Shown piece after piece: positions 33,678 to 42,263 of a DNA stretch of 54,585 bases. The stretch is taken from positions 1-54,585 of the forward strand of contig CAZWRV010000038.1 of assembly GCA_964636325.1 (NCBI GenBank), given 5' to 3'. The DNA is from CAZWRV01 sp964636325. GTDB lineage: Bacteria > Verrucomicrobiota > Lentisphaeria > Victivallales > GWF2-50-93. A model generated the notes under the pieces. The model was given only the letters and a program-made list of their open reading frames with translations. It did no database searches and was not told the origin of the DNA. The position numbers and the translations under genes were made by a program. Position 1 is the first letter of the stretch; each line of letters starts with the position of its first letter.

Positions 33678-33953
33678 TTATACTCCTTTAGCGTGAAAAT
33701 TTACATTTTGACGAGCAAGATTTGGGATTGGATTTTTTCGTTCCGACCGAGCGGCGACATGAATGTCGTCCGAGGAAGGAACGGAAAAATACGGCCCAAA
33801 GATGCTCGCCGCAAGGCGGTTGCGGTCTTTCGGTTTTGCTCCGCACCCTTCGAGAACCTTCGATACCTCGGTATCGGCGGTCTCTCAGAATGCGAAGCAT
33901 ATTCCAAAATCTCAGCAATCAAAATGTAAATTTTTCAGTCTAAAGGAGTATAA
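33678..33953. mobile_element. TIR element, longest copy (276 bp)
   Basis: TTATACTCCTTTAGCGTGAA at the left and its inverted counterpart TTCAGTCTAAAGGAGTATAA at the right, about 30 bp each, enclose a non-coding centre with several nested palindromes (CATGAATG, CGATACCTCGGTATCG). No transposase is encoded, so mobility would depend on another element. No adjacent target duplication is visible. Read outwards, each end contains TAAAGGAG and TATAA. Six other full or partial copies lie at 1929, 19214, 28649, 37394, 42086 and 46855. Confidence 0.75.
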
Positions 33954-34154
33954 TTGTCAAAGCCTTTGGAGTGAAAGATAATCTTTATGATCCATATTTT
34001 CAAAGCCGACTGCGTTATCGCCGCAACCGCAACGGCATGCAATGCGAAATTGAAGACTCAGAACGTCAAACATTTCCCCATGCTCGAACGGTGCCGAACG
34101 GCGTGGCAAACTGCTGATCCGCGACATTTAGCCGAAAAAAAACAAACATGAGCG
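33954..34154. other. Intergenic region, no feature seen
   Basis: About 200 bases between the TIR element and the small frame at 34155. No promoter, hairpin or gene stands out apart from a run of eight A at about 34133. Confidence 0.4.
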
Positions 34155-34373
34155 TCATCTGAGCATCCGCAGGAACAAAGCGATTACCGGCAGGCGCATG
34201 ACGTAGTTGAAGAAAAAGCCGTAGGAGACGATACGCGGGCTTTCCCCGGACAGATAGACCCCGGCGAACTTTTGCGTCTTTTCTTCAACCCGTATTCGTC
34301 CATCAGCCGCCTGAACAGCGTCGGCTTCGGACGAAGAAATGCTGGAAGGAGCCTGAACATCTTTGAAAATCAT
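34155..34373 (-). CDS. Small unknown protein with C-terminal hydrophobic segment
   Basis: 72 residues from an ATG four bases behind the stop codon of the permease gene. It ends in 'SYGFFFNYVMRLPVIALFLRMLR', a short hydrophobic stretch that might be a membrane anchor. I do not recognise it. Spacing suggests co-translation with the upstream gene, but it could also be a decayed remnant of a longer gene. Confidence 0.3.
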   Translation of the reverse strand: MIFKDVQAPSSISSSEADAVQAADGRIRVEEKTQKFAGVYLSGESPRIVSYGFFFNYVMRLPVIALFLRMLR

Positions 34374-34376
34374 CAA

Positions 34377-35126
34377 TCAAAAAATCAGCTTGATCCCGCC
34401 GGCGGCGGTGAGGATCTGGACGATGATCTTGAATGTGTTTTCCGAGAGCCTTTTGGCTGTCGAGCGGCCCGCGAAGGCGCCGAGCAGGACGCATGGAGCG
34501 AGAAGAAGGTTGATCGTCAGGGAGCTCGGGTTGATCAGGTTGAGGTTGGCGCTGAACGGAACCTTGAACAGGTTGACTACCAGGAAATACCAGGCGCCGG
34601 TGCTTATGAACTCGTTCTTGGGCAGCCTCATGGCCAGCAGGTAGATGATCATCACCGGACCCGCCGCGTTAGCCATCATTGTCGTGGCGCCGCCCGTCAT
34701 TCCGAAGGCCGGCGCGACATACCACCCTTTCGGCGGCGAAGCATCCTTGCCGAGGTTGTAGTCGCGCCACATGCTCAGAACCAGCATGACAAGAGTTATG
34801 ATGCCGATTATCGGCCGCAGCTGGGCGTCGTTCACGTAGCTCAGCCCGAAATATCCTATCACGACCCCTATGAAGGCGTACGGTATTAGCGCGAAGAGGT
34901 GCCGCCAGACGACATGCTCGCGGTAATACGCCACCGCGATGAAGTCGCCGAAGATCAGCAAGGGCAGCAGAAGGCCGGTCGAGGCCTTCGCCGGCACGGC
35001 CATCGCCATCAGGACGACGGTCAGGATGCCGGCACCCGGAACCCCGGCCTTCGAAAATCCAATCAGGAACGCCGCCAGGACAAGCTCGATCCAGGACGAT
35101 ATGGGAATTGCATTGATGTCTATCAT
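34377..35126 (-). CDS. Sulfite exporter TauE/SafE family permease
   Basis: 249 residues, almost entirely hydrophobic with about seven or eight membrane helices. 'FLIGFSKAGVPGAGILTV' near residue 20 and 'GMTGGATTMMANAAGPVMIIYLLA' near 143 are the two inverted-repeat signature regions of the TauE/SafE (DUF81) family, thought to export sulfite, sulfonates or other organic anions. Which substrate applies here is unknown. The ATG at 35126 follows AAGGAATGCC. Divergent from the phasin/UbiB pair. Confidence 0.85.
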   Translation of the reverse strand: MIDINAIPISSWIELVLAAFLIGFSKAGVPGAGILTVVLMAMAVPAKASTGLLLPLLIFGDFIAVAYYREHVVWRHLFALIPYAFIGVVIGYFGLSYVNDAQLRPIIGIITLVMLVLSMWRDYNLGKDASPPKGWYVAPAFGMTGGATTMMANAAGPVMIIYLLAMRLPKNEFISTGAWYFLVVNLFKVPFSANLNLINPSSLTINLLLAPCVLLGAFAGRSTAKRLSENTFKIIVQILTAAGGIKLIF

Positions 35127-35261
35127 GGCATTCCTTATATGGGACAAATGCACGGACGGGCAAACAATATCTTGACATTTAATGGATACAATAATATATT
35201 AAGCCAAAGATTTCTTCCCATTTGAAATGCCGTACGGCAAATAACATAAAGGGACAAGGCC

Positions 35262-35582
35262 ATGATGGAACTGCTCAAGAAGAACCTCTACGTCGGACTC
35301 GGACTCGTCTCGATGACCCGCGACAAGATAGCCGAGGTCGGAAAGAAGATCGCCGAGGAAAGCAAGCTCTCTGAGGCCGAAGGCAAGAAGTTCGTCGACG
35401 AACTCCTCAAACAGGCCGACGAGAGCAAGGCCAACCTCCAGAACATGATCTCGAAGGCCGTGGAGAAGGCCACAAGCTCGGCCCGCCTGCCATGCAACTC
35501 GAACTTCGAGAAGCTGAGCGAGGAGATCAAGAAGATAAACCAGACGCTTGCGAGGATCGAAGAACAGCTCTCTAAAAAGTAA
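35262..35582 (+). CDS. Phasin-like helical protein
   Basis: 106 residues, almost all helical and charged ('IAEVGKKIAEESKLSEAEGKKFVDELLKQAD', 'EKLSEEIKKINQTLARIEEQL'), with a short hydrophobic start. This resembles phasin/PhaF-like and UbiJ-like accessory proteins. Its stop codon is directly followed by the ATG of the UbiB-type kinase, so the two form a unit. A regulatory or lipid-surface partner of the kinase is inference. Start at 35262 after AAGG; the next codon is also ATG. Confidence 0.7.
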   Translation: MMELLKKNLYVGLGLVSMTRDKIAEVGKKIAEESKLSEAEGKKFVDELLKQADESKANLQNMISKAVEKATSSARLPCNSNFEKLSEEIKKINQTLARIEEQLSKK

Positions 35583-37262
35583 ATGTTCAAGAGACTCAAG
35601 ACCTTCAAGCGCTACCGGACGATAGTCAGCGTCCTGGTCAAGCACGGATTCCATGAGTTCGTCGAGAAGACGAAGCTGGCAAGGTATCTCCGCTTCAAGA
35701 AGGAAATATTGACCGATGCCAGATATCCTCGCGACCATGAGGTGCAGGGCACAAGATGGCGCCGGATAAGGCTCGCGCTGGAGGAGCTAGGCCCGGCCTT
35801 CGTAAAGCTCGGCCAGTTCATGAGTAACAGGCCGGACCTGCTCCCACAGGACTTGTGCAGGGAGCTGCAATTCCTACTCGACGCCGTCCCCCCCTTCGAC
35901 TCCGGCGAGGCCAAACATATAGTAGAGAACGAGCTGGGCTCGTCCCTGGACGACTTATTCATCCACTTCTCCGAGACCCCGATATCCTCCGCCTCGATCG
36001 CCCAGGTCCACCAGGCCGTACTCAAGGACGGCTCGCAGGTTGCGGTCAAAGTGCAGAGACCTGGCATCGCCAAGATCATAGAATCCGATCTGGCCATCAT
36101 GCGCAACATCGCACAGATGCTGGAGAAGTCCGTCGCGGGAATAAAGCTGTTCAATCCCGTGGGCATAGTCGACGAGTTCGCGCAGGCGATCAACAACGAG
36201 ATCGACTTCAACTTCGAGGCCACAAACATCGAACGGCTATACGAGGATTTCGCGGGCAACAACAGCACCCATGTCCCCAAGGTGAACAGGGAATTCTCTA
36301 CTTCGCGGGTCCTCGTGATGGAATACATCGCCGGAACCAAGCTCTCCGACATATGCGGAGGAACCGCCGATGTCCCGGACAAGGTCTCCATCGCGGACAG
36401 GATCGCCGACCTCTTCATGATTCAGGTCTTCGAGAACAACTTCTTCCACGCCGATCCGCATCCGGGGAATATCATCGTCATGGATGGAGGAATGGTTTGC
36501 TTCATAGACTTGGGGCTTATGGGCGCGATACTTCCCAGGACCAAGGATCTACTCAGCAGCTTCCTGATCGGCCTGGTGAAGAGGGATTCAAGGAAAGTGG
36601 CGACGGCGGTCCTCAGCCTGGCAGCAGGCCAGCAGGAGGCCATCGACAGGACGCAGTTCGAGTTCGACATACTCAAGGTCATGGAGAAATACGGCTACCA
36701 AAGCCTCAGGCACATCAACCTGGGCAAGTTCTTCAACGAGATACTTAAGCTCATGATGAAATACAAGCTGAAGGTCCCCCCGGATCTCTATCTTCTCATC
36801 AAGGCGTTCATCTCCATCGAAGGTATCGCCCGCGCGCTCAACCCCGACTTCGACATGATCGGCCATGTCCAGCCTTACATGAAGAAACTTGTCTATGAGA
36901 ACATCAGCCCCAAGAGGATCATGGGCGATCTGGCGGACTCCATACAGGATTATGCGCGTCTTTTCTACGACATACCGTCCGAGCTTAGGGAGATATTCTC
37001 GCAGCTGAAGAACAGAAACTTCAAGATCCAGTTCGAGCACAAGGGCCTCGAACCCATGCTCAAGAAGCACGACCAGATCAGCAACCGTGTAAGCTATTCC
37101 ATCATAACCGCATCCATGATCATCGGCTCCTCGCTCATCCTCGCAGCCGGCGTCGCCCCCAAGATCCACAACATCTCGATCCTTGGAGCCGCCATCTTCG
37201 TCTTCTCCGTCATCATGGGAATATTCCTCTTGGTGACCATCCTCCGGCACGGAAGGATGTGA
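35583..37262 (+). CDS. UbiB/ABC1-type atypical kinase
   Basis: 559 residues. The family-specific KxGQ motif is in 'FVKLGQFMSNRPDLLP' (about 72-87), the alanine-rich nucleotide loop in 'SSASIAQVHQA' (about 138-148), the lysine in 'VAVKVQRP', and the catalytic loop in 'FFHADPHPGNI' (about 287-297). Two membrane helices end the protein ('YSIITASMIIGSSLILAAGV', 'LGAAIFVFSVIMGIFLLVTIL'). Family members are ATPases needed for ubiquinone or other lipid metabolism at the inner membrane; no ubiquinone genes are nearby. Fused-spacing with the phasin-like gene. Confidence 0.9.
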   Translation: MFKRLKTFKRYRTIVSVLVKHGFHEFVEKTKLARYLRFKKEILTDARYPRDHEVQGTRWRRIRLALEELGPAFVKLGQFMSNRPDLLPQDLCRELQFLLDAVPPFDSGEAKHIVENELGSSLDDLFIHFSETPISSASIAQVHQAVLKDGSQVAVKVQRPGIAKIIESDLAIMRNIAQMLEKSVAGIKLFNPVGIVDEFAQAINNEIDFNFEATNIERLYEDFAGNNSTHVPKVNREFSTSRVLVMEYIAGTKLSDICGGTADVPDKVSIADRIADLFMIQVFENNFFHADPHPGNIIVMDGGMVCFIDLGLMGAILPRTKDLLSSFLIGLVKRDSRKVATAVLSLAAGQQEAIDRTQFEFDILKVMEKYGYQSLRHINLGKFFNEILKLMMKYKLKVPPDLYLLIKAFISIEGIARALNPDFDMIGHVQPYMKKLVYENISPKRIMGDLADSIQDYARLFYDIPSELREIFSQLKNRNFKIQFEHKGLEPMLKKHDQISNRVSYSIITASMIIGSSLILAAGVAPKIHNISILGAAIFVFSVIMGIFLLVTILRHGRM

Positions 37263-37290
37263 ACAGAATAGTTATATAATGCCGGCAATC

Positions 37291-37355
37291 TTAAGCGCGA
37301 TCTTCCTCGTTGTCTTCATCGCGAACTTTGTCGAGGGAGGGACGCCGGCTCCGGC
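37291..37355 (+). repeat. Dispersed hairpin repeat, copy 2 (uninterrupted)
   Basis: CTTAAGCGCGATCTTCCTCG, 22 bases, CGAGGGAGG and the perfect hairpin GACGCCGG-CT-CCGGCGTC. It matches the repeat at 82-213 without the inserted 41-bp element and target duplication, so it represents the empty site. Lies behind the UbiB gene, where the hairpin may help end transcription. Confidence 0.6.
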
Positions 37356-37393
37356 GTCCGCACAGCCCGCGAGGCCGCAGGCCCTCTCAAAGT

Positions 37394-37497
37394 TTATACT
37401 CCTTCAGGCTGAAAAATTTATATTTTGATTGCGGAGATTTCGGGAATTGCTCCGTATTCTGAGAGGTTCCCGATACCGGGGTATCGAAGGCTCTCGT
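37394..37497. repeat. TIR element, one end (about 104 bp)
   Basis: TTATACTCCTTCAGGCTGAA, then ATTGCGGAGATTTCGGGAAT and CCCGATACCGGGGTATCGAA, match the inverted right half of the elements at 42086 and 46855. It ends abruptly at CTCTCG, seven bases before the stop codon of the Fic gene. Confidence 0.7.
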
Positions 37498-37503
37498 TTT
37501 CAC

Positions 37504-38259
37504 TTATGCCAGCCCCTTGAGCAGTCTCAAATAATCCTTGGTCGATTCATATACCATGCAGCTGATGAAACTGACGAACGGGGCATCGTCTTTTTTCCCG
37601 GTCTGGCTGCGCTTGAGAAGCGCTATGTAGTCGGCCCTCAGGACAGGCGGAATCACAGTGACCGTGCAGCCGGATTGAAACAATGCGAGATTCATTAGCA
37701 GTCGTGCGATCCTGCCGTTTCCGTCCACAAACGGATGTATCCGGGCGATTTCCAGATGAATCCTGGCGGCAAACTCAACCGGATGGATTTTTTTTCTCAT
37801 TGATGGCAACCTTCTCACCAAGACGTCCATGAGAAACGGAACCCTTTTCGGCGGCGGAGGGATGTAGTCGGTACCGGTAATCACCACAGGAACCGTGCGG
37901 TATTTCCCCGCATTCGCCTTGTCCAACCGGTAGTAGAACAACTTATGGATTTCCAGGATGTCCTTCTCCGCGATGGACTTCTTTCTTGCCATTTCAAACA
38001 TAAAATCAAAGGCTTCGCTGTGGCCTGATGCTTCATAATGATCCCTGAGCGGCTTGCCGGCGATTGTCAGCCCGTCCTCAAGGACGACCTTTGTTTCGGT
38101 TTCGGTAAGGGTGTTGCCTTCAATCGCGTTGCTGGAATAGGTAAGCCCGATGCGGAAATATTCCTTGATCTGCCTCAAGACGCCATCAGACAAGGGTCGG
38201 AACTTGCTGATCTCGGCATTGAGCCTGTCGATCTGATCAAGCTTGTTTTCGTAGTCCAT
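37504..38259 (-). CDS. Fic-domain AMPylating enzyme
   Basis: 251 residues. The catalytic Fic motif HPFxDGNGRxxR is present as 'HPFVDGNGRIARLLMN' near residue 175, so the His and the anion-binding loop are intact. 'TYSSNAIEGNTLT' near residue 40 fits the N-terminal inhibitory helix motif (S/T)xxxE(G/N) of class II Fic proteins, so activity is probably self-inhibited. Family members transfer AMP (rarely other groups) to protein Ser, Thr or Tyr. No antitoxin gene adjoins. The target is unknown. Confidence 0.9.
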   Translation of the reverse strand: MDYENKLDQIDRLNAEISKFRPLSDGVLRQIKEYFRIGLTYSSNAIEGNTLTETETKVVLEDGLTIAGKPLRDHYEASGHSEAFDFMFEMARKKSIAEKDILEIHKLFYYRLDKANAGKYRTVPVVITGTDYIPPPPKRVPFLMDVLVRRLPSMRKKIHPVEFAARIHLEIARIHPFVDGNGRIARLLMNLALFQSGCTVTVIPPVLRADYIALLKRSQTGKKDDAPFVSFISCMVYESTKDYLRLLKGLA

Positions 38260-38409
38260 CTACAAGCATCCCTGTGATTTCGACGCACTTGATAAAATAA
38301 CCCGGCGCGCCTGTGAAATCAAAGATGGCGCCCTATTATTAGCAGGCATAAAGACAGACTTCATGGGACGTGTCTGGCAGGCGGAAACCTAGCCACGGCG
38401 GCGCAATCC

Positions 38410-38892
38410 TCACTTCTTCTTGAAACCGACATCGCTGTCGTCCGCCTTTGCGCCTTCGACGCCTTCCACGTCCCTGACCACGTTGGGACGGACGCGGTAT
38501 GTCCTGGTCTCCATGTTTTCCCTGCCGACGTTTTTTCCGGCGATGACGGCCACGTTCCCCCTGGTGTAGTATGTGAGGCCCGCGGCCTTTGCCGTGTAGT
38601 CGAGGACTGTGTCCAACGGAACCTTGTCAAGGAGAAGCGTTATCCTGTAGTCCTCGGGCTTCTTGTCCTTTTCCAGCAGGAGGAGGATGTTGATGCCCTT
38701 GCTGTCGGGGTCTGCCTCCTTGGAGATATTCCGGAGATAGTCGACGACGGTCTTGATCGAGACCTCTTCGAATTCGATGTGCTCGACAACTATGGACTTC
38801 AGCTTCGTGCGGAACTCCGTCTGTTCGTCCGCTCGGGAAATCCCGGCGGACAGGATAAGCAGGACAGTGATCAGGGCAAGGACTGCCTTCAT
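38410..38892 (-). CDS. Exported small protein with STN/secretin-like domain
   Basis: 160 residues. Signal peptide MKAVLALITVLLILSAGISRA. The body 'IEFEEVSIKTVVDYLRNISKE' and 'ITLLLDKVPLDTVLDYTAKAAGLTYYTRGNVAVIA' resembles the short secretin/TonB N-terminal (STN) fold that PVC bacteria carry in many secretion-related proteins, but no secretin channel domain follows. The ATG at 38892 follows GGGAGGTAAC, a strong ribosome-binding site. Probably a periplasmic protein; partner unknown. Confidence 0.7.
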   Translation of the reverse strand: MKAVLALITVLLILSAGISRADEQTEFRTKLKSIVVEHIEFEEVSIKTVVDYLRNISKEADPDSKGINILLLLEKDKKPEDYRITLLLDKVPLDTVLDYTAKAAGLTYYTRGNVAVIAGKNVGRENMETRTYRVRPNVVRDVEGVEGAKADDSDVGFKKK

Positions 38893-39012
38893 GTTACCTC
38901 CCGTTATGCTGGGCATTTGAGACAATTGCTAAAGTCGGCAATTGGCGGTGTTCAGGTGTCAGCAAAAAGCTTATGCCTGCGCTAATTTCAAAACTCCAAA
39001 AACGGCGAAACA

Positions 39013-39104
39013 GAATTCCGCCCTCCACGCCCGAAACGGGCGTAATAGGATGGAGGGTTGAATTCTTTTCAACCGCGTGCGGCAAAACTTAGTTTTGCAT
39101 CTGC
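39013..39104. other. Cluster of hairpins behind the alpha-mannosidase gene
   Basis: Three consecutive inverted repeats: ACGCCCG-AAA-CGGGCGT (about 39026-39042) inside a CCCTCC/GGAGGG pair, GGTTGAA-TTC-TTTTCAACC (39056-39072) and GCAAAACT-TAGTTTTGC (about 39083-39099). The middle one resembles the palindromic repeat in the kinase gene. Read on the minus strand, the last could serve as a terminator of the mannosidase transcript. Confidence 0.45.
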
Positions 39105-39106
39105 AA

Positions 39107-42025
39107 TTACTGCCTTATCAGGACGGTGGTTATGCCGTAGGCCGGGACGCCGACCGATAGCTTCCCCTTTGCAAACTTCACGGAACCGTTTTTCGCTGGA
39201 CGCTCGAGCAGGTCCGTCTCCTCGGCGGACTTGACGTCGCCCAGTAGCTTGGTGTTCAAGGCGATTTCGGCCCTGGTGTCCTTCCCGTCGGCTTCGTAGA
39301 GCCTGACGACGATTCCCCGTGCGCCTTCGGCCTTCTTGATGCTGGAGACTATCACGTTCGCGGGGCTGACGTCGAGGAAGCTTTCTGTTTTGGGAAGGCC
39401 GCCCTTGTGAGCGTCCGTCGAAACCGCCTTCAGCGGGTGGTTGAGCATTCTTGCGTTCATGGCGGCCTCGGAGCCGGGCATTTCGCCGGCATATGGGAGG
39501 ATGACCATGTTAACCTCGTGGTTGCCGATTTCAGGAAGAGGATCAGGCTCGTATGCGGCGCGGATGAGCGTCATCCTCAGCGTGCTCCCAAGGATGGAAT
39601 GGCCGTATTTGGAATCGTTTCCGAGAAGGAGCCCCGCCTTCTTTCCAGCTTTGACTCCGTCCACCTTGACCCACTGCAGGGCGGGATATTCCATGCCGTT
39701 TTCCGAGGGACGCCTGATGGAGCCGAACGGGATTTCATATGTGGCTTCGGGCTTTTCGAGATTGACGGGGATGGCCATCCTGGCGAACGGGATGCCGTCG
39801 TCCTTCGTCCCGCGCTGGAACCATTCGCAGTTGAATTTGACGTAGACGCTTGGATCGTCGTCATGGAGCTCATAGAGGATTGTCGCCTTGGATTCGCGGA
39901 ATACGAACTGAAGTTCGCAGCCGAGCTTGTACGGTTTAGTCGATGAGCTCCACCAGTCCTGGAACTTCTTTGTCACAGACTTGAGCCTCGGAGGCTCGAT
40001 GACAGCGTCGTGGCCCACGCACCAGGCGCTCATGCCGATCGGCCTCTCCATGCCGAACTCGAATGCCGGCGCCGGATTGGAAGGCGACACGAGCTCCAGG
40101 CCGCTGCGCTTGTCCAACAGCCTCGAGATTCCACCGGTCTTCGGATCTATTTCCAGGCGGACGAACTTGTTTTCGATGCCTTCGGGTCGGCGTTCCTCGG
40201 CGCCGTAGAAGCAGTGATGCTTGTAAGTGATGAAGCCGAGTTCGCCCCTGGCCGGCTCGGAACTCTCCTCGACCACGGTGTATGCGGCGTAGCCGTATGC
40301 AGGGACCTTCACCGGGAAGGCCAGGGAAAGGTAGTTGTGCCCCCAGTATCCGCCTTCCGCGATGAACTGCGTCGGAATAGTTTTCCCTTGAGGAGTCCTG
40401 ACGGAGAAAGTCCTGCTCCTGTTGAACGGCTTGTGCGAGCCGTTGTCCCATATCTTGACTTCGACGATCTCGTTGCGCTCCCAGGCGGTGGGGTTGAAGA
40501 ATACGAACGGGAACGTCCCGTCGCCCGCGCTCTGCTCTGCCTTGCTTATCCTTCCGTCCGACGAGTCGTTGCCGACGCCGGCGCCGATTCCACCGGCGGT
40601 GTAGAGGGCCGGAAGCTTTACGCGATCCACACCTTCGGGATCGGTCGTGTCTATCAGGGAGGCTATATGCCTCAGGGCCTGCGTTTCGATCATTGAAGCG
40701 GCGGCCATGGTCTTCTGATAAAGACCGGAGGTGTATGCCCTTGTATCATGCACTCCCGAGCCGGGGAGTATGTCGTGGAAGTGCGAGAAGAGGGTGTCGC
40801 GCCAAGATATCTGGAGCTGTTCCGTGGGATAGGTCTTCCCTGCCACAGCCCAGTCCATGCCGGCCGCGAACTCCGCGTCCACGAGACGGTTCTCGCTGAA
40901 ACGGTTGGCCTTCTTGATCAATGTCTGCGTGGTGTAGCAGCCGGTGAATTCCACGTTGAGCTCCGTATCTATCACCGGAAGTGCGCCGCCATCCTTTTCG
41001 AGGAGGCTGTAGAAGGTCTGAGCCCGTGAGAACTTTATCGTAGGAAATATCGGCCAGGAGTTCATCTCGATGATCCTGGAGATGTCGCGCCTGGTCGGAC
41101 CGCCGCCGTGGTCGCCGACGCCGTAGACGAACATCCATTCCCTGAGCCCGCCGGTGTTCCTGACGAAGTTGACCAGGTCGTTCGTGACTGTCCCAGTGCC
41201 GACCGAGCCGTTGTATCCCAGCCGCATATCATTGCGCACCAGCACTTTGGAACCGTCCGGCGACCTCCACCAGAACACCTCGGGCTTCTCCTTGGTGAAG
41301 ACGCCCGGCCTGTGGAGATAGAGGTATTTCACGCCGCCCCTGACCAGATATGAAGGGACGGTGACGGGATGGCCGAAGGTGTCCGGCGACCAGTCGATCA
41401 CCACGTCTTCCGGCTTCAGGCCGAGGAGCGCCCGCAAGTAGGCGCGGGTGCATAGGATATGTCTGCAGAGGCTCTCCGGGCCGGCCATGTTCTTGTCGCC
41501 TTCGACCCAGTGGCTGGCCGTAACTTCCCAGCGGCCCTCCTTGACGCGCCTCCTGATCTTTTCAAGGAGCGCGGGGTTGTGCTCCTCTACGATCCTGTAG
41601 ACGCTGGCCTGGCTCTGGGAGAAATGGAACTGCGGATATTCCTCCATGAGCCGGATCATGGTGGAGAACGTGTCGTTGGTGACCGCCACGGTCTCCGGCC
41701 AGGACCACATCCAGTTCATGTCGATGTGGGCATGGCCGACGCAGTGGATATTATAGCTCTTGGCGGTTTCCGCGACTGGGGCGAGTATCTTTTCCGCGTC
41801 GCGGACCGCGGCCTTTAATTCGGATATGCTTCCGCCGGCTGCTGATTCAACCATCTTCTCCGCCTTGGAGATCAGGTTCCTCCACTGAAGCGACATGTCC
41901 TTGTGGAATTCGCACAGCTTGCCCGCGAAGTCCAGCTCCGCTGAAATCCTTGCCGTCTCCTGCTGGCGTTCAAGCGACGCCGATTCGAGCGCGTTCCCGA
42001 GCGTCTTCGATGCAGACTTCTTCAT
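39107..42025 (-). CDS. GH38-family alpha-mannosidase
   Basis: 972 residues. The GH38 features are clear: 'VGHAHIDMNWMWSWPET' near residue 95 (zinc-binding His and Asp), 'VIDWSPDTFGHP' near 205 (catalytic nucleophile Asp and zinc Asp), 'YGVGDHGGGPTRRD' near 310 and 'WRDTLFSHFHDILPGSGVHDT' near 430 (zinc-site His), followed by the large beta-rich C-terminal domains. No signal peptide, so it is likely cytoplasmic and trims imported manno-oligosaccharides. The ATG at 42025 follows AGGACATAT; the frame is open to 42193 only because of the TIR element upstream. Product mannose would be handled by ManA after phosphorylation. Confidence 0.9.
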   Translation of the reverse strand: MKKSASKTLGNALESASLERQQETARISAELDFAGKLCEFHKDMSLQWRNLISKAEKMVESAAGGSISELKAAVRDAEKILAPVAETAKSYNIHCVGHAHIDMNWMWSWPETVAVTNDTFSTMIRLMEEYPQFHFSQSQASVYRIVEEHNPALLEKIRRRVKEGRWEVTASHWVEGDKNMAGPESLCRHILCTRAYLRALLGLKPEDVVIDWSPDTFGHPVTVPSYLVRGGVKYLYLHRPGVFTKEKPEVFWWRSPDGSKVLVRNDMRLGYNGSVGTGTVTNDLVNFVRNTGGLREWMFVYGVGDHGGGPTRRDISRIIEMNSWPIFPTIKFSRAQTFYSLLEKDGGALPVIDTELNVEFTGCYTTQTLIKKANRFSENRLVDAEFAAGMDWAVAGKTYPTEQLQISWRDTLFSHFHDILPGSGVHDTRAYTSGLYQKTMAAASMIETQALRHIASLIDTTDPEGVDRVKLPALYTAGGIGAGVGNDSSDGRISKAEQSAGDGTFPFVFFNPTAWERNEIVEVKIWDNGSHKPFNRSRTFSVRTPQGKTIPTQFIAEGGYWGHNYLSLAFPVKVPAYGYAAYTVVEESSEPARGELGFITYKHHCFYGAEERRPEGIENKFVRLEIDPKTGGISRLLDKRSGLELVSPSNPAPAFEFGMERPIGMSAWCVGHDAVIEPPRLKSVTKKFQDWWSSSTKPYKLGCELQFVFRESKATILYELHDDDPSVYVKFNCEWFQRGTKDDGIPFARMAIPVNLEKPEATYEIPFGSIRRPSENGMEYPALQWVKVDGVKAGKKAGLLLGNDSKYGHSILGSTLRMTLIRAAYEPDPLPEIGNHEVNMVILPYAGEMPGSEAAMNARMLNHPLKAVSTDAHKGGLPKTESFLDVSPANVIVSSIKKAEGARGIVVRLYEADGKDTRAEIALNTKLLGDVKSAEETDLLERPAKNGSVKFAKGKLSVGVPAYGITTVLIRQ

Positions 42026-42085
42026 ATATGTCCTGTGGTTATGTTTGCATATTCTATTAATTAAACATGGGAAACTTTTTTGAAA

Positions 42086-42224
42086 GCGGATTGCGGTCTT
42101 TCGGTTTTGCTCCGCGCCCTTCGAGAGCCTTCGATGCCCCGGTATCGGCGGCCTCTCAGAATACGGAGCAATTCCCGAAATCTCCGCAATCAAAATGTAA
42201 ATTTATCAGCCTAAAGGAGTATAA
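42086..42224. repeat. TIR element, right half (139 bp)
   Basis: From GCGGATTGCGGTCTTTCGG to the right end TCAGCCTAAAGGAGTATAA, it matches the right half of 33678-33953 at about 90 percent by eye. The left terminal repeat is missing. It lies between two minus-strand genes, 60 bases upstream of the mannosidase start. Confidence 0.7.
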
Positions 42225-42254
42225 GCAAAAGGGCGTAGCTTGTTGAATTCATAC
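42220..42254. repeat. 41-bp palindromic element, damaged copy 5
   Basis: The loop AGGGCGTAG (42230-42238) and the right arm CTTGTTGAATTCATAC are present, while the left arm is reduced to GTATAAGCAA and shares its first bases with the right end of the TIR element. The two repeat families thus meet or overlap here. Confidence 0.6.
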
Positions 42255-42263
42255 TCCGGCTCC

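Noticed and set aside
33664..33959. TTGTCA on both sides of the 276-bp element as target duplication
   Set aside because: The left copy is eight bases away from the element end, so it does not border the element; probably chance.
33688..33981. Several small frames sharing the peptide NVVRGRNGKIRPKD
   Set aside because: They are products of the repeated TIR element in both orientations, not conserved proteins.
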